Counted from the first letter of the stretch, positions 17,473 through 26,733 are shown. The stretch is 64,000 nucleotides of DNA from an uncultured Bacteroidota bacterium (GCA_902778925.1 CACYZN010000014.1:29421-93420), one strand, 5' to 3'. Notes: generated by a model from the sequence alone, not told the origin. Numbers and translations are program-made.

Positions 17473-18588
17473 CTATCGGGAGCGGCTCTCGAGCCAGTCA
17501 CGGTTGAAGCGGTAGTACCACAGCTCGCAGGCACCCTCTGGGTTTTTCTCGACATAAAGGCCTATGGAGCCGTCGGGCAGCATGGTGAGCGACGAGTAGA
17601 CCGAGGGGCCGGCGCACATCAGTACCGGCGAGTGCCACGAAAGGCCTTCGTCGTTCGAGGTAAAGATGCTCACATCACGGCGCTGCATCGAGTTGGGTAT
17701 GGAATGCAGCAGCGTGGTGTCGTCGAGGCGCAGCATGTCGCCGTTGCAGGCATTGGTGGTCATCTCGGGCCAGGTGCCCTGGGTGTCCCAAGTCGCGCCG
17801 CCGTCGGCCGAGGTGTTGTAGCCACGGGCACCGGAGCGGCGCACGCTGATGAGGACGCGGCCATCGGCAAGCTCCATCAGCTTGGCTTCGTCACCACCAC
17901 TGTAAGCCATGGCCGAACGCTGCCACGAATGTCCCTCGTCGTCGCTGTAGAGCACGTAGTTGTCGCTCACCTGCTCGCTGACACGCAGCATGGCGGCGGC
18001 CACGAGGATGCGGCCGGCATGGGCTCCACGACGCAGGCGCAGCCCGTTGCCCGAAGCCACAAAGGCTGCACGGTAGCTGCTCTCCGCGGTCCAGGCCACG
18101 GAGGTGAGGTTCACCGTGTCGCCCCAGGTAAGTCCGCGGTCGGTCGAGCGGCACATATAGATGCAGATGGGCTTCGCGGGCGTCGACTGGAAGTAGCCGT
18201 TGTGGCCAGCGAAGAAGCACAGCACGTCGCCGCCGGCGCACTGCACCAATGCGGGGTCGCCGTAGCCCTGACCGCGACCTTGGCCGGCGATGAGGGTTTG
18301 CGGCTCACTCCATGTCTTGCCCATGTCCGTCGAGCGGCGGTAGACGATGTCGATGTCTTCCGGCAGGTCGGCCTCGTTGTACTTACGCTTGTCGTTGACA
18401 GCTAGCAGGGTGCCGTCGTCGAGACAGAGCAGTGCCGGGATGCGCCAGTTGGCCGACCCATAGTCGCCGGGGCGGTAAAGGCAGACGCTGTCGCAAAAAG
18501 GCTCGTCGGCCAACGGAGCCTTGTGGCCGTCGTCGCCGCAGGCCACCGCCACAAGGGCGGCCAGCAGCATGATAGCGATATTCTTCAT
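17473..18588 (-). CDS. nanH: Exo-alpha-sialidase (GH33-like), probable surface lipoprotein
   Basis: A 371-residue six-bladed propeller sialidase, which removes terminal sialic acid from glycans. The arginine-triad motif RIP is at residues 49-51 (NWRIPALL). Five Asp-boxes are visible: STDMGKTW, STDRGLTW, SDDEGHSW, SADGGATW and SNDEGLSW. The nucleophile Tyr is expected in GPSVYSSLTMLPDG. The signal peptide ends in VAVAC, and the Cys is followed by GDDG, which resembles the acidic lipoprotein-export tag of Bacteroidota, so surface exposure is likely. It is the last gene of a five-gene same-strand run (18588-22871), 16 bases after the unknown gene. No transport or catabolic genes for sialic acid lie nearby. 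Confidence 0.85.
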   Translation of the reverse strand: MKNIAIMLLAALVAVACGDDGHKAPLADEPFCDSVCLYRPGDYGSANWRIPALLCLDDGTLLAVNDKRKYNEADLPEDIDIVYRRSTDMGKTWSEPQTLIAGQGRGQGYGDPALVQCAGGDVLCFFAGHNGYFQSTPAKPICIYMCRSTDRGLTWGDTVNLTSVAWTAESSYRAAFVASGNGLRLRRGAHAGRILVAAAMLRVSEQVSDNYVLYSDDEGHSWQRSAMAYSGGDEAKLMELADGRVLISVRRSGARGYNTSADGGATWDTQGTWPEMTTNACNGDMLRLDDTTLLHSIPNSMQRRDVSIFTSNDEGLSWHSPVLMCAGPSVYSSLTMLPDGSIGLYVEKNPEGACELWYYRFNRDWLESRSR

Positions 18589-18604
18589 TGCGGTCGGTTA
18601 TTGA

Positions 18605-19213
18605 CTATTCGTCGCGCTTGCGCTTGAACCATTCGACGAACTTGGGCAGGTCGTCGAGCGGCTGGAAGCCGGCCTTGAAGGGCTCGTCGGGCAGCGGCAC
18701 GGTCTCCATGTAGCCCACAATGGTGGCGCAGTCGAACTCGCCGATGAGGGCTTCGAGGGTCACATAGACTCCCACCTGGAAGTCCTCGTCCTGGCGCTCG
18801 CCGTGCTCCACGGCCACCCGCAGACCCAGCATCTCGGGTTCTTCCTCGCACTCCAGCTGCTGGAAGTACATCTTGCGGGTGTCGAACAGCATCTTGTCGA
18901 ACCTCACCTTCAGCTCGGTGCCCATGGGCTGCTTGAAGGCCACGAAGTCCCACCAGTCGAGGTCGGGGGCAGCGTCGACCAACTCGACCACATAGCGGAA
19001 GAGGTCGGTGTCGCCCTCGGCGGTGAAGGTCAGTGTACGGCCGTTGGCGCCGGCATCGCCCATCTCGTAGGCAAGGCCGTCGTGATACTTCGTCAGCTGG
19101 TACTGCAGGGCATTCTCCAGCTCGGCGCGCTCTTTCTCCTCGAGGTCGCCCAGCGCAATCAACTGCTCGTTGTGGTCGGTGAACCACTGCCAGAATTGTT
19201 CCGTTTTCTCCAT
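18605..19213 (-). CDS. Conserved hypothetical protein
   Basis: A 202-residue soluble protein beginning MEKTEQFWQWFTDHNEQLIA. It is acidic and rich in Trp and Phe. Segments such as LTFTAEGDTDLFRYVVELV, APDLDWWDFVAFKQP and the C-terminal LDDLPKFVEWFKRKRDE look like a family of unnamed bacterial proteins I have met without a function. There is no signal peptide, membrane segment or catalytic motif. A much longer open frame continues upstream through murB in the wrong frame; the ATG at 19213, 20 bases after the murB stop, is the sensible start. It sits between murB and the sialidase gene in one run of genes. Confidence 0.7.
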   Translation of the reverse strand: MEKTEQFWQWFTDHNEQLIALGDLEEKERAELENALQYQLTKYHDGLAYEMGDAGANGRTLTFTAEGDTDLFRYVVELVDAAPDLDWWDFVAFKQPMGTELKVRFDKMLFDTRKMYFQQLECEEEPEMLGLRVAVEHGERQDEDFQVGVYVTLEALIGEFDCATIVGYMETVPLPDEPFKAGFQPLDDLPKFVEWFKRKRDE

Positions 19214-19233
19214 ATCTCGGTATTTATTACTTA

Positions 19234-20202
19234 TCAAACGATTATCGCCTCGGGGACGAGGGCGACGCCGAACTTGCTGAGCACGTCCTGCTGTATGGTC
19301 TGCGCCAGAGCCACCACCTCGTCGCCTGTGCATCCGCCGGCGTTGTAGAGCACCAGGGCGTTGTGGGGCCAGACTCCTGCCCCACCCTGCACGCGGCCTT
19401 TCCAGCCGGCGCGGTCTATCAGCCAGCCGGCCGACAGCTTGTAGTGGTTCTGCGGCTCGGGATGGGCGTCGGGCATGTCGGGATAGGCGTCGCGGATGCG
19501 CCTGTAGGTAGCCTCGTCGACCACGGGGTTCTTGAAGAAGCTGCCCGCCGAGCCATGTTCCTCGGGGCGCGGCAGTTTCTGCCACCGCAGGGCTGCTATG
19601 GCCTCGCGCAGCTGCTGGGCGGTGCCATGGGGCAACGACTCGAGGGCGCGGTAGGTTAGCACGGGGGTGAAGGTACTGCTCAATCGGTAGGTCACGCCGA
19701 GCACCAGATAGCGGCCCGGCTGCTGCTTGAACAGCGAGGTGCGGTAGGCGAAGCAGCACTGTCCGGCGCTGAAGTCGACATAGGCCCGGTCGCGCAGGTC
19801 GTAGGCGTGCACCGCCACCACCAGGTCTTTGGCCTCGACGCCATAGGCACCCACGTTCTGCACCACCGAGGCACCCACAGTGCCCGGTATGGCCGAGAGG
19901 TTTTCCATGCCGTAAAGGTCGTGGTCGAGGGTCCACTGCACCAGGTCGTCCATCGTCATGCCGCCCCATGCCGTCACGGTGTCGTCCTGGCCACGCTCCA
20001 CACGGCACTGGTGGGCGAGCACCACCACGGTGCCCTCGTAGTCGCGGGTGAAGACCACGTCGCTGCCGGCGCCGAGCACCAGGTAGGGGGCGGCAAGCGG
20101 CGGCACCTCGTCGCCGGGCTCCAGCAGCAGCAGCCGGCGGGCCTGCACGTCGATGCCGAAGGTGTTGTAGGCCTTGAGCGATATGTTCTCGTATTGCTTC
20201 AT
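19234..20202 (-). CDS. murB: UDP-N-acetylenolpyruvoylglucosamine reductase
   Basis: A 322-residue FAD enzyme that reduces UDP-GlcNAc-enolpyruvate to UDP-MurNAc in the cytoplasm. Type I (E. coli-like) motifs are present: SLKAYNTFGID at residues 8-18, VLGAGSDVVF for FAD, IPGTVGASVVQNVGAYG, the YRTSLFK segment found in type I enzymes, GSAGSFFKNP with the catalytic Ser, and SAGWLIDRAGWKG. The start codon overlaps the stop of the MATE gene by 4 bases (ATGA), so the two are translationally coupled. The same frame stays open far upstream, but that extension is an antisense artefact of GC-rich DNA over the MATE and M20 genes. Confidence 0.95.
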   Translation of the reverse strand: MKQYENISLKAYNTFGIDVQARRLLLLEPGDEVPPLAAPYLVLGAGSDVVFTRDYEGTVVVLAHQCRVERGQDDTVTAWGGMTMDDLVQWTLDHDLYGMENLSAIPGTVGASVVQNVGAYGVEAKDLVVAVHAYDLRDRAYVDFSAGQCCFAYRTSLFKQQPGRYLVLGVTYRLSSTFTPVLTYRALESLPHGTAQQLREAIAALRWQKLPRPEEHGSAGSFFKNPVVDEATYRRIRDAYPDMPDAHPEPQNHYKLSAGWLIDRAGWKGRVQGGAGVWPHNALVLYNAGGCTGDEVVALAQTIQQDVLSKFGVALVPEAIIV

Positions 20203-21602
20203 TCCTTGGGGCCGGCCTCCTTGCGCGGACGGCGTTGCGGCGCCACATAGCCGGGCCGGAACACCTTGGTCTGGGTGGACAGCAGCACGGCCGCCAGCAC
20301 GGCGCCCAGCACGTCGCACACGGTGCAGGTGACCCACACGCCCGTCAGCCCGTCGCCACCGGCATTGACCATCAGGGCCGGTATGACGAACATGAGCGGA
20401 ATGAGGAACAGCACCTGGCGCGAGAGGCTGGTGGTGATGGCTATCCACGGCTTGTCGATGCTCTGGAAAAACTGCGAGTTGGTGATGGTGAAGGCTATGA
20501 GGGGCATCATCACGTTGAGGTAGCGCATGGCCGGCACCCCGAGGTCGAGCAGGGCGGTGCTGTCGGTGAAGGCCCTCAGTATGATGCGCGGCAACACCAT
20601 GGCCAGCAGCGAGCCCACGGTACCCACCAGCAGGCTCACCTTCATGGTGAGTGTGAAGACCTCGCGCAGGCGGTGGTTGTGGCCGGCGCCGTAGTTGTAG
20701 CCCGCTATGGGCTGCATGCCCTGGCAGAGGCCGAGTATGAACATCACCAGGAACGAGGCATAGGTGTTCACTATGCCGTAGGCCCCGACGGCCAGGTCGC
20801 CGCCGTAGCGTATGAGCTGGCGGTTGAGCAATGCCACCACGAACGAGGCGGCGAAGTTCATCAGGAAGGGGCTCATGCCGATAAGCAGCACGTTGCGGAA
20901 GATGTAGAGCTTGGGCGCCCAGGCGTGGCGCTTGAAGCGGATGAAGCTCCTGGGGCTCAGGAAGTGGGCCACGGCCACCACCGCCGTTGTCATCATCGAG
21001 ATGGTGGTAGCCCATGCCGCGCCGGCTATGCCGAGGTCGAGCACCATGATGAGCAGTGCGTCGAGGAATATGTTGAGTATGGCGCCGCCGGCCATGATCC
21101 ACATGCTCTTGGTCGGGTAGCCGCTGGCACGTATGAGGCCGGTGAGGTTGAAGGTCACGGTGGTGAAGAACATGCCGGGCAGCACTATCTGCATGTACTC
21201 GCGGGCATAGCCAATGGTGTCTTGCGAGGCGCCGAAAAGCTCGAGTATGCGGTCCATGAAGATGTAGCCGCCGGTGACGAACAGGAAGCCGAAGAAGAAG
21301 GTGAGCAGCATGCTGTTGCCTAGTATCTTCTCGGCCCAGCGCACATCCTTGCGGCCGAGCACGATGCTCATGCGGCTCGAGGCGCCCACGCCCACCAGCG
21401 AGCCCAGGGCGTGTATGATGTTCATCACCGGCAGGGTGATGGCCAGGCCGGCTATGGCCAAGGCCCCGACGTACTGGCCGAGGAAAACGCGGTCCACGAT
21501 GTTGTAGACCGATGCCACCACCTGGGTGATGACCGCCGGCAGGGCGTACTGCCAGAGCAGCTTGCCTATCGACTTGGTCTCGAGTTCTGTTATCTTGTCC
21601 AT
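20199..21602 (-). CDS. MATE family efflux transporter
   Basis: A 467-residue inner-membrane protein with about 12 hydrophobic helices in two similar halves. The N-terminus (LLWQYALPAVITQVVASVYN, then VDRVFLGQYVG) and the helix containing SMWIMAGGAILNIFLDALLI are typical of MepA/NorM-like MATE exporters, which move drugs or metabolites out using Na+ or H+ gradients. The C-terminal tail is basic. It overlaps murB by 4 bases and begins 9 bases after the M20 hydrolase gene, so it belongs to one transcript. Substrate is not predictable. Confidence 0.92.
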   Translation of the reverse strand: MDKITELETKSIGKLLWQYALPAVITQVVASVYNIVDRVFLGQYVGALAIAGLAITLPVMNIIHALGSLVGVGASSRMSIVLGRKDVRWAEKILGNSMLLTFFFGFLFVTGGYIFMDRILELFGASQDTIGYAREYMQIVLPGMFFTTVTFNLTGLIRASGYPTKSMWIMAGGAILNIFLDALLIMVLDLGIAGAAWATTISMMTTAVVAVAHFLSPRSFIRFKRHAWAPKLYIFRNVLLIGMSPFLMNFAASFVVALLNRQLIRYGGDLAVGAYGIVNTYASFLVMFILGLCQGMQPIAGYNYGAGHNHRLREVFTLTMKVSLLVGTVGSLLAMVLPRIILRAFTDSTALLDLGVPAMRYLNVMMPLIAFTITNSQFFQSIDKPWIAITTSLSRQVLFLIPLMFVIPALMVNAGGDGLTGVWVTCTVCDVLGAVLAAVLLSTQTKVFRPGYVAPQRRPRKEAGPKE

Positions 21603-21611
21603 ACTGGGCGC

Positions 21612-22871
21612 TTACTGTTTTATTCTGTTCTGCAGGGCCTTGATGGCGTTGTAGGCTATGAGGCCGTTGGCCAGCTCGAGGCTGCGCTCGTCGACTATCA
21701 GGTTGGGGCGGTGCAGGTTGCTGAAGGGGGTGCCGGGCTCGTGGATGCCGATGCGGAAGTAGCACCCGGGTATCTTCTGCTGGTAGAAGGCGAAGTCCTC
21801 GGCCGTCATGCGCAGGTCGAGCCACTCCACATTCCCGGCGCCGAGGAAGGCGCAGGCGTTGTCGTGCACCTGCTGGGTGCAGGCGTCGTCGTTGATCACC
21901 GGTGGGTAGCCTTCGTCGACAAAGAGGTCGCACTCGCCGCCCATGGCCTCGGCCACGCCGCTGCTGATGCGGCGTATCAGCTCGTGGGTGCGCAGGCGCC
22001 ATTCGGGGTCGAACGAGCGTATGATGCCTTCCATCTTCACCGTGTCGGGGGTGATGTTGGTGCGGCCGCCCACATCCTCTATCTTGCCGATGGTGAGCAC
22101 GGTTGGCGACATGGGGGCTGCGTTGCGCGAGACCACCTGCTGCAAGGCTATGACTATGTGCGAGGCAATCAGTATGGGGTCGACGTTGAGGTGCGGCGTG
22201 GCGCCGTGGCCACCCTTGCCGCGCACGGTCCAGTACAGCTCGTCGGTCGAGGCCATGTATTTGCCCTTGCGCATGCCCACGCGCCCGAAGTCCATCTCGG
22301 GCAGGCAGTGGAAGGAATATATCTCGTTGGGCATCACCTCGTCGAACAGGCCGTCCTGCATCATCATGCGGGCGCCGCCTGGGTACTTCTCCTCGCTGGG
22401 CTCGAAGATGAACATCAGGCTGCCGCAGAACTGGTCGCGCAGCTGCGTCAGTATCTTCACGGCACCCAGCAGCGAGCAGGTGTGCATGTCGTGCCCGCAG
22501 GCGTGCATCACGCCGGGGTTCTCGCTGGCAAAGTCGAGGCCCGTGCACTCGGCTATGGGCAGCGCGTCGTAGTCGGCCCGCAGGGCGACGCAGTAGTCGG
22601 CTGGCAGCGGGGTGCCGGCAGTGGACTGCGGGGCTATGCCTGCTGCCTGCTCCGCGCCACCGGTCCCGCGCAACATCGCCATCACGCCGGTCTTGCCTAT
22701 GCCGGTCCTGGGCTCCAGCCCCATGGCACGCAGCCGCTCGGCCACGAACGCCATCGTGCCGTATTCCTCCTGGCTCAGTTCCGGATGGCGGTGCATCCAC
22801 CGTCTCCATTCTATCACCTCCTCGCGCTGCGCGTGGGCCAACTGCTTGATTTTATTTATAATGTCTTCCAT
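21612..22871 (-). CDS. M20 family amidohydrolase (N-acyl-amino acid type)
   Basis: A 419-residue cytoplasmic metallohydrolase of the M20D group (hippurate/IAA-amino acid hydrolase-like). Visible motifs are MHRHPELSQEEYGTMAFV near residue 26, the metal-site segment ACGHDMHTCSLLGA near residue 125, the PSEEKYPGGARMM segment that holds the acid-base Glu, and RKGKYMASTDELYWTVRGKGGHGATPH, which starts the lid domain. It likely removes an acyl group from an amino acid or dipeptide. It is the first gene of a five-gene run; a -7 box lies 22 bases upstream of the start. Confidence 0.9.
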   Translation of the reverse strand: MEDIINKIKQLAHAQREEVIEWRRWMHRHPELSQEEYGTMAFVAERLRAMGLEPRTGIGKTGVMAMLRGTGGAEQAAGIAPQSTAGTPLPADYCVALRADYDALPIAECTGLDFASENPGVMHACGHDMHTCSLLGAVKILTQLRDQFCGSLMFIFEPSEEKYPGGARMMMQDGLFDEVMPNEIYSFHCLPEMDFGRVGMRKGKYMASTDELYWTVRGKGGHGATPHLNVDPILIASHIVIALQQVVSRNAAPMSPTVLTIGKIEDVGGRTNITPDTVKMEGIIRSFDPEWRLRTHELIRRISSGVAEAMGGECDLFVDEGYPPVINDDACTQQVHDNACAFLGAGNVEWLDLRMTAEDFAFYQQKIPGCYFRIGIHEPGTPFSNLHRPNLIVDERSLELANGLIAYNAIKALQNRIKQ

Positions 22872-22892
22872 TCTTCACATAATAACACCCTG

Positions 22893-22900
22893 CAAAGATA
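22893..22900 (-). promoter_or_regulatory. -7 box for the M20-MATE-murB-unknown-sialidase run
   Basis: Minus-strand TATCTTTG 22 bases before the start of the M20 gene. The nearest TTTG (complement of 22925-22928) is 24 bases upstream, longer than usual. Palindromic element B begins a further 36 bases upstream. Confidence 0.55.
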
Positions 22901-22935
22901 CGCAATATTTCCGAATCACGCACCCAAATATTTGC

Positions 22936-23060
22936 CTTCCTCACCCCGTCCCCTCCCCTTCCGGTCCGGTCGTTCTTATGTACTTCTTATGTATTTCTTA
23001 TGTTGTATTTATGTTTAAAACATAAGAAATACATAAGAAATACATAACCGGAGAGGAAGG
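22936..23060. repeat. Palindromic iteron element, copy B
   Basis: The left end CCTTCCTC and right end GAGAGGAAGG are inverted; the C-rich head CCCCTCCCCTTCCGGTCCGG leads into TTCTTATGTA-type units centred on ATGTTTAAAACAT at 23011-23023. This centre is the reverse complement of that in copies A and D. Together with an ileS terminator it fills the gap 22901-23191. Confidence 0.85.
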
Positions 23061-23135
23061 CTTGAGGGACTGATTTTCAAGGCCTCCGGACAAGGGCGAA
23101 AACGGGGCCGGTTTCGGGGGTCGGGGTGCAGAAAA

Positions 23136-23171
23136 GGCGCCGCCGCCCAGCCTTGGCTGGGCGGCGGCGCC
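23136..23171 (-). terminator. ileS terminator
   Basis: A 17-base GC-only stem (23136-23152 with 23155-23171), then TTTTC on the minus strand, 21 bases after the ileS stop. Confidence 0.8.
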
Positions 23172-23191
23172 ATTGTAATCGCTTGTCGCCG

Positions 23192-26100
23192 TTAAGCTTT
23201 GCGGATGGCTATGGCGGCCGTCTTGCCGTCGACTATCTCCACCTGCTGGCCGCCGGCCACCTCGGGCACGAGGGTGAGCGAGGTGCAGAGGGTCTCGGTG
23301 CAGATGTAGTCGCGGTGGCGCTCCACGGCGCTGTCCCACTCGCCGCTTTGCAGCTCGACGACGATGCGGTCGGTCACCTCGAAGCCCTCCTTGCGGATAT
23401 TCTGTATGCGGTTCACCAGCTCGCGGGCCACTCCTTCGTCCACCAGCTCGGGGGTGAGCTGTATGTCGAGGGCCACGGTGAGGCTGCCGTCGTTGGCCAC
23501 CACCCAGCCGGGGATGTCCTGCGTGGCAATCTCCACGTCGCTCAGCAGCACCTCGCAGGGCTGGCCTTCCACCTCGACGGTGCAGGCGCCCGAGGCCTCG
23601 AGGGCGTTGATCTGCTGCTGGCTGAAGGCCACTATGGCGTTGCCCAGGGCCTTCATCACCTTGCCGTAGCGCGGGCCGAGGGTCTTGAAGTTGGGCTTGA
23701 TTTTCTTCACCAGCAGGTCGTTGTCGGCAGCCAGGAATTCCACCTCCTTCACGTTAAGCTCGGAGCAGATGAGGTGTTGCACCTTCTCGATCTGGGCCTT
23801 CATGCTCTCGTCGCGCACGGGTATCACTATCTTCTGCAGCGGCTGACGCACGCGCAGGTTGCTCTTCTTGCGCAGGCCGAGGACCATGGAGCAGACCTTC
23901 TGGGCCAGCTGCATGCGCTCCTCGAGGGCCTTGTCGACCATCTCGGCATGGTATTCGGGGAAACCGAGGTGGTGCACCGACTCCACAGCGTAGCGCTTGG
24001 TGACGGCGTTGAGGTCGAGGAACATCCTTTCGCTGAAGAAAGGTGCTATCGGAGCCATCAGGCGGGCGAGGGTCTCGAGGCAGGTGTAGAGGGTCTGGTA
24101 GGCGCTCACCTTGTCGGCCGTCATCTCGCCCTTCCAGAAGCGGCGACGGCAGAGGCGCACGTACCAGTTGCTGAGGTAGGCGTCGACGAAGGTGCCGATA
24201 GCGCGGCCGGCGCGCGTGGGCTCGTAGTCCTCCATGGCGTCGCCCACGGTCTTCACCAGCGTGTTCAGCTCACTCAGTATCCAGCGGTCTATCTCGGGGC
24301 GCTCGGCGATGGGCAGGTCCTTCTGCGAGTAGTCGAAGCCGTCGAGGTTGGCATACAGCGCGAAGAAGCTGTAGGTGTTGTAAAGGGTGCCGAACAGTTT
24401 GCGGCGCACCTCGTCGACGCCCTCGACGTCGAACTTCAGGTTGTCCCACGGCTGGCTGTTGGTAATCATGTACCAGCGGGTAGCGTCGGGACCGTACTTG
24501 CCAAGGGTCTCGAAGGGGTCTACGGCATTGCCCAGGCGTTTGCTCATCTTGTTGCCGTTCTTGTCGAGCACCAGACCGTTGCTTATCACATTCTTGAAGG
24601 CCACACTGTCGAAGCACATGGTGGCTATGGCGTGCAGGGTGTAGAACCAGCCACGGGTCTGGTCGACGCCCTCGGCAATGAAGTCGGCCGGGAACTCGGT
24701 AGCCTTAAGCGGCTCGCCCATATAGTGTATCTGGGCGTAAGGCATGGCGCCACTGTCGAACCACACGTCGATCAGGTCGGGCTCGCGGCGCATGGGCTTG
24801 CCGCTGTCGCTCACAAGTACGACGTTGTCGATATAGGGACGGTGCAGGTCAAAGTCCTTGTAGCTGCCGGCATAGGGGTTGTCCTTCATCAAGCCGGCCT
24901 TTATAGCCTTCTCGATCTCGGCGCTGAGCTCTTTGACACTGCCTATGCACTTCTCCTCCTTGCCGTCCTCGGTGCGCCAGATGGGCAGCGGTGTGCCCCA
25001 ATAGCGGCTACGGCTCAGGTTCCAGTCCACGATATTCTCCAGCCAGTTGCCGAAGCGGCCGCTGCCGGTAGCCTCGGGCTTCCAGTTGATGGTCTTGTTC
25101 AGCTCGATCATGCGGTCCTTGAGGGCCGTGGTGCGGATGAACCAGCTGTCGAGGGGGTAGTAGAGCACAGGCTTGTCGGTACGCCAGCAGTGGGGGTAGC
25201 TATGGGTGTGCTTCTCGCTCTTGAAGAGCTTGCCCTGCTCCTTGAGCATGATGACCAGCTCAACATCGAGGCTCATGTCCTTGTCGCCCTTGGTGGGGTC
25301 GTAGGCATTCTTTACGAACTTGCCGGCATACTGACCGTAGGCCTCCACGTCGACATTGGCAGCGACCCAGTCGGGATCGAGGTCCGCAATCGGTGCGAAA
25401 CGGCCCTGCTTGTCGACCATAGGCAGCTGCTTGCCGTCGCGGTCGAAGAGCAGCAGGTCGCCGATACCGGCCTTCTTGGCCACGCGGGCGTCGTCGGCAC
25501 CGAAGGTGGGGGCGATATGGACGATGCCGGTACCGTCCTCGGTGGTGACGTAGTCGCCCAGGATGATGCGGAAGCTACCCTTGTCGGAGACTTCGGTGGG
25601 CTTCACCCAGGGTATGAGTTGCTCGTAGCGCAGGCCTTCCAGCGCGGTGCCTTTGCACTCGCCTACTATCTTGTACTCCGGGCTTTTGCCTTCGGGGAAC
25701 ATCGAGCCCACAAGGGCCTTTGCCATGATGATGCGGCAGGGCGTTTCCCTGTAGGGGTGGGTTGTCTCGATGGTGACGTAGTCAATGTTGGGGCCCACGC
25801 AGAGGGCGGTGTTCGAGGGCAGTGTCCACGGCGTGGTGGTCCAGGCTATGGCATAGGTGTCGGCCTGGTCGCACAGCTTGAACATGGCCACGCAGGTGGT
25901 GTCCTTGACGTCGCGGTAGCAGCCGGGCATGTTGAGCTCGTGGCTCGAGAGGCCGGTGCCGGCGGCGGGGCTGTAGGGCTGTATGGTGTAGCCCTTGTAG
26001 AGGAGGCCTTTGTCGTAGAGCTTCTTCAGCAGGAACCAGAGGGTTTCGATGTACTCGTTGTTGAAGGTGATGTAGGGGTCTTTGAGGTCGACCCAGTAGC

Positions 26101-26515
26101 CCATGACGCGCGTCAGCTCGTCCCACAGCTCCTTGTACTTCATCACTTCCTCGCGGCAGGCGCGGTTGTAGTCGTCGACGCTTATCTTCTTGCCGATGTC
26201 TTCCTTGGTGATGCCGAGGTTTTTCTCGACGCCGAGCTCGACGGGGAGGCCGTGGGTGTCCCAGCCGGCCTTGCGGTCGACGAAGTAGCCCTTCTGGGCC
26301 TTGTAGCGGCAGAAGACGTCCTTGATGGTGCGGGCCATGACGTGGTGTATGCCGGGCTTGCCGTTGGCCGACGGGGGGCCGTCGTAGAAGACGTAGGCGG
26401 GATGCCCTTCGGCCAGTTTCTGGCCCTTCTCGAAAGTCTCGTTCTCCTCCCAATAGCGGCGCACATCCTGGCCGATTTGGGTCAAATTAAGCTGCTTATA
26501 CTCCTTGTAAGCCAT
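23192..26515 (-). CDS. ileS: Isoleucyl-tRNA synthetase
   Basis: A 1107-residue class I synthetase that charges tRNA-Ile. The HIGH-like motif is in GPPSANGKPGIHHVMART near residue 45, the KMSKR motif in KNGNKMSKRLGN, and the editing domain region includes the AIAWTTTPWTLPSNTALCVG segment that all IleRS share. The length and the C-terminal anticodon-binding region fit the long, eukaryote-like IleRS class usual in Bacteroidota, which is generally less sensitive to mupirocin; that trait is inferred. It has its own promoter (26583) and terminator. Confidence 0.97.
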   Translation of the reverse strand: MAYKEYKQLNLTQIGQDVRRYWEENETFEKGQKLAEGHPAYVFYDGPPSANGKPGIHHVMARTIKDVFCRYKAQKGYFVDRKAGWDTHGLPVELGVEKNLGITKEDIGKKISVDDYNRACREEVMKYKELWDELTRVMGYWVDLKDPYITFNNEYIETLWFLLKKLYDKGLLYKGYTIQPYSPAAGTGLSSHELNMPGCYRDVKDTTCVAMFKLCDQADTYAIAWTTTPWTLPSNTALCVGPNIDYVTIETTHPYRETPCRIIMAKALVGSMFPEGKSPEYKIVGECKGTALEGLRYEQLIPWVKPTEVSDKGSFRIILGDYVTTEDGTGIVHIAPTFGADDARVAKKAGIGDLLLFDRDGKQLPMVDKQGRFAPIADLDPDWVAANVDVEAYGQYAGKFVKNAYDPTKGDKDMSLDVELVIMLKEQGKLFKSEKHTHSYPHCWRTDKPVLYYPLDSWFIRTTALKDRMIELNKTINWKPEATGSGRFGNWLENIVDWNLSRSRYWGTPLPIWRTEDGKEEKCIGSVKELSAEIEKAIKAGLMKDNPYAGSYKDFDLHRPYIDNVVLVSDSGKPMRREPDLIDVWFDSGAMPYAQIHYMGEPLKATEFPADFIAEGVDQTRGWFYTLHAIATMCFDSVAFKNVISNGLVLDKNGNKMSKRLGNAVDPFETLGKYGPDATRWYMITNSQPWDNLKFDVEGVDEVRRKLFGTLYNTYSFFALYANLDGFDYSQKDLPIAERPEIDRWILSELNTLVKTVGDAMEDYEPTRAGRAIGTFVDAYLSNWYVRLCRRRFWKGEMTADKVSAYQTLYTCLETLARLMAPIAPFFSERMFLDLNAVTKRYAVESVHHLGFPEYHAEMVDKALEERMQLAQKVCSMVLGLRKKSNLRVRQPLQKIVIPVRDESMKAQIEKVQHLICSELNVKEVEFLAADNDLLVKKIKPNFKTLGPRYGKVMKALGNAIVAFSQQQINALEASGACTVEVEGQPCEVLLSDVEIATQDIPGWVVANDGSLTVALDIQLTPELVDEGVARELVNRIQNIRKEGFEVTDRIVVELQSGEWDSAVERHRDYICTETLCTSLTLVPEVAGGQQVEIVDGKTAAIAIRKA

Positions 26516-26582
26516 TATTATTATAATATTATCAGTTCACTATCAAGCGCTTGCCCGCATGCGAGGGCAATAAACCAAGCAA

Positions 26583-26615
26583 CAAAGATACGAAAAATAT
26601 CGCAATGGTTGCAAA
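26583..26615 (-). promoter_or_regulatory. ileS promoter
   Basis: Minus strand TTTG (26612-26615), 21-base spacer, TATCTTTG (26583-26590), 67 bases before the ileS start. Confidence 0.6.
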
Positions 26616-26620
26616 AAAAG

Positions 26621-26644
26621 TGTCGGACACTGTGGTGTCCGGCA
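26621..26644. other. Hairpin upstream of the ileS promoter
   Basis: TGTCGGACAC at 26621-26630 pairs with 26635-26644 (one G-T). A second short stem TGGCCA/TGGCCA lies near 26655-26670. Together with the terminator at 26684 they fill the gap before the DUF4295 gene. No T-box features were recognised. Confidence 0.4.
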
Positions 26645-26683
26645 CCGAAGGGTCTGGCCACAAGTGGCCAGGGCATAAAAAAA

Positions 26684-26710
26684 CTTTCGCTGCAACAAGT
26701 GCAGCGAAAG
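26684..26710 (-). terminator. Terminator of the rpmG-DUF4295 transcript
   Basis: Stem CTTTCGCTGC (26684-26693) with 26701-26710 and a 7-base loop; on the minus strand it is followed by T7. It ends 23 bases after the DUF4295 stop. Confidence 0.85.
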
Positions 26711-26733
26711 CCCCTAAAATGTTATGAAAAAAA

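Noticed and set aside
18605-20248. A 547-codon frame joining the unknown protein at 18605-19213 to an upstream Arg-rich stretch
   Set aside because: The upstream part lies over murB in the wrong frame; only the portion from the ATG at 19213 looks like protein.
19234-22809. A 1191-codon minus-strand frame running through murB, the MATE gene and the M20 gene
   Set aside because: Only its last 322 codons read as MurB. The upstream part is Arg/His/Pro-rich and overlaps two well-supported genes in another frame.
26516-26733. A T-box or other riboswitch before ileS
   Set aside because: The hairpins at 26621-26670 lie upstream of the ileS promoter, so they are not in its leader, and no T-box sequence is present.
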